Origin: CAZDRB01 sp964507925
GTDB taxonomy: Bacteria > Patescibacteriota > Microgenomatia > UBA1400 > UBA12108
Length of the DNA stretch: 14,016 nucleotides
Reading direction: 5' to 3'
NCBI GenBank assembly: GCA_964507925.1
Contig: CAZDRB010000016.1
Coordinates: forward strand, 1-14,016
Below are positions 12,859 through 14,016 of the stretch, piece by piece. The notes beneath the pieces were generated by a model that made no database searches, was not told the origin of the DNA, and saw only the letters and a program-made list of their open reading frames with translations. Each line of letters starts with the position of its first letter. Positions within the stretch are counted from its first letter, which is position 1. The position numbers were made by a program, and so were the translations under genes.

Positions 12859-13410
12859 ATGCCTGATCAAGAAATTAAACAATTAAAACATACTACACCT
12901 CATGGTGAGTTTGTTATTAGGCCATCCACGGATGGCGACGCTGATTCTATTTTGGAGATGTTGAGCAAAGCTCCAGACGCCTTGTTAACAGTGGCTCTAC
13001 CAGAAATATTGAAGTGGATAAACAATGGCTGGTCGTTTGTGGCCACGAACGAAAATGGCGGCATAGTGGGACACCAGGGTATGCATTATTGGGGCGACAA
13101 TGTTGGAGGGACAGGGGTAGTTGAGATCAGATCAGCCTATGTTGATCCAATGTATCGAAAGAATGGCTTGAACACTCAAATGAAGAACCTCGTACTTAAA
13201 GTTGCTAAGAATCAGTACCCTCAAGCAAAAATAATTGGTTTCACCGAAGCTGCGAGTGGAAGTAGGCATGTTTTACAGAGGCTAGGGTTTGAGCCAATGG
13301 ATTTTCCTCAAGTTCCTGAGGAGCTTTATAGTATCTGTCCACCCGATATTTGCGATAGGGGAGGGAGTTGTGGTTGCATAGTATATGAACTCAAGAAAAA
13401 TATAGAATAG
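12859..13410 (+). CDS. GNAT family N-acetyltransferase with C-terminal Cys cluster
   Basis: This 183-aa protein has the GNAT layout. It opens with GEFVIRPSTDGDADSILEML, the usual first strand and helix, followed by WSFVATNENGGIVGHQGMHYW. The acetyl-CoA-binding motif A is VEIRSAYVDPMYRKNGLNTQMKNLVLKVAK (RKNGLN in place of the usual RxxGxG/A), then RHVLQRLGFEPMDF. The end is unusual: Cys160, Cys165, Cys171 and Cys173 form CX4CX5CXC, possibly a metal site or redox cluster. The substrate is unknown. It is the first gene of the T-box operon, which suggests a role tied to amino-acid supply. The peptidase gene follows after 8 nt. Confidence 0.85.
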   Translation: MPDQEIKQLKHTTPHGEFVIRPSTDGDADSILEMLSKAPDALLTVALPEILKWINNGWSFVATNENGGIVGHQGMHYWGDNVGGTGVVEIRSAYVDPMYRKNGLNTQMKNLVLKVAKNQYPQAKIIGFTEAASGSRHVLQRLGFEPMDFPQVPEELYSICPPDICDRGGSCGCIVYELKKNIE

Positions 13411-13418
13411 AATCTATT

Positions 13419-14016
13419 ATGAAGATGGATGTAGAGCTTCTTTTTGAAAAACTTGTTTCCCTTCCTGTTGCAACAGGAAGGGAAGGGCGGATCTCAAGAT
13501 TTATCAGATCTAAATTTTCAAAGAAGTGGAAAGTATGGATTGATGATTCAGGGCAATTATTGGGCAGTGATACAGGCAACGTATATGCATATCTAGAAAA
13601 TGATCCATCCTATAAAACTGTAGTTCTTATGGCTCATATGGACACAGTTCAGAGCTGGGAAGACACAGTCAGACTAGTAGAAGAAAAAAATAAATATCGA
13701 AGTGACGGCTCCACTATTCTTGGAGCAGATAATAAAGCAGGCTTAGCAACCGTGTTGACTGCGTTGAAAAAGCTAGAAAATAGCTCAGTAGGCGTGAATT
13801 TGTTAGGATTTTTCCCCATCCATGAAGAGGCGGGGAAGATGGGATCATCTTTGTTTACATGGGATAAAGGGGTGGAGCTCGTGCTTAATGTCGATGAGGG
13901 ATATAAGCCAGGAGTAGTAGTTGTCTCTGCCCTTGGACATTTGGAGATGAGAATTGTAGTAAACGGCAAAGCTGCACACGCAGCCAAGGATTATGAAAAG
14001 GGAGTAGATGCGATTG
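13419..14016 (+). CDS. M20-type metallopeptidase, PepT-like (partial, runs off the window)
   Basis: This is the N-terminal 199 codons of a dinuclear zinc peptidase. The metal and catalytic residues of the M20 family are in order: AHMDT with H73 and D75, GADNKAG with the bridging D104, HEEAGKMG with the catalytic pair E136/E137, and NVDEG with D159. NGKAAHAA at 182-189 is the start of the dimerisation domain. The GADxKAG and HEEAG wording is closest to tripeptide aminopeptidases (PepT-like), but carboxypeptidases of the same clan cannot be excluded. It would release amino acids from imported peptides in the cytosol. It lies 8 nt after the GNAT gene under the same T-box. The start is ATG 13419; a second ATG two codons later is possible. 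Confidence 0.88.
   Translation, partial: MKMDVELLFEKLVSLPVATGREGRISRFIRSKFSKKWKVWIDDSGQLLGSDTGNVYAYLENDPSYKTVVLMAHMDTVQSWEDTVRLVEEKNKYRSDGSTILGADNKAGLATVLTALKKLENSSVGVNLLGFFPIHEEAGKMGSSLFTWDKGVELVLNVDEGYKPGVVVVSALGHLEMRIVVNGKAAHAAKDYEKGVDAI

Noticed and set aside
1..14016. CRISPR arrays, tRNA or rRNA genes, prophage genes, terminal repeats of an integrated element
   Set aside because: None seen: no spaced direct repeats, no cloverleaf with TTC arm, no rRNA motifs, no integrase or phage structural genes.

Overview
The window looks like chromosomal DNA from a small-genome bacterium, most likely a Candidate Phyla Radiation (Patescibacteria, Microgenomates-like) lineage. That placement is an inference from the mix of minimal housekeeping genes and competence genes, many uncharacterised ORFs, frequent GTG starts, and start codons that sit directly behind -10 boxes without Shine-Dalgarno sequences. 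TGA is used as a stop (leuS, the metallo-beta-lactamase gene), so the Gracilibacteria code is excluded.

Layout. 1-666: the 3' end of a ComM/YifB ATPase gene, then yraN. 702-1310: a reverse-strand REP-associated Y1 (HUH) transposase gene with a REP-like palindrome near its 3' end. 1413-3187: a secreted SIMPL protein, converging on a six-helix membrane protein with a degenerate kinase-like tail, and a 94-aa orphan. 3252-5630: leuS, carrying an in-frame palindromic insert. 5662-6405: a 247-aa orphan. 6456-10911: a competence block of comEA, the ComEC channel gene, and the ComEC metallo-beta-lactamase domain as a separate gene. Between the two ComEC halves lies a reverse-strand 633-aa protein whose C-terminus looks like a nucleoside phosphorylase/nucleosidase. 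10912-11224: a very AT-rich spacer. 11275-12525: a reverse-strand arginine-deiminase-like gene. 12570-14016: a consensus promoter, a T-box-like riboswitch with terminator, a GNAT acetyltransferase with a Cys cluster, and an M20-type peptidase cut off by the window end.

How it fits together. ComEA, ComEC and the separate hydrolase domain would bind DNA and import it as single strands, and ComM would help integrate it. A nucleoside-cleaving enzyme inside this block would suit salvage of imported DNA, but it is on the opposite strand and that link is speculative. At the right end, arginine breakdown and a peptidase appear to form an amino-acid scavenging region. The peptidase operon would be switched on by uncharged tRNA through the T-box.

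The two strongest signals are the T-box-like switch (antiterminator and terminator both fold cleanly on paper) and the contrast in promoter architecture. Eleven genes have a -10 hexamer 5-12 nt before the start codon, implying leaderless or nearly leaderless mRNAs. The T-box operon alone has a consensus -35/-10 pair, a leader of about 254 nt and a good Shine-Dalgarno.
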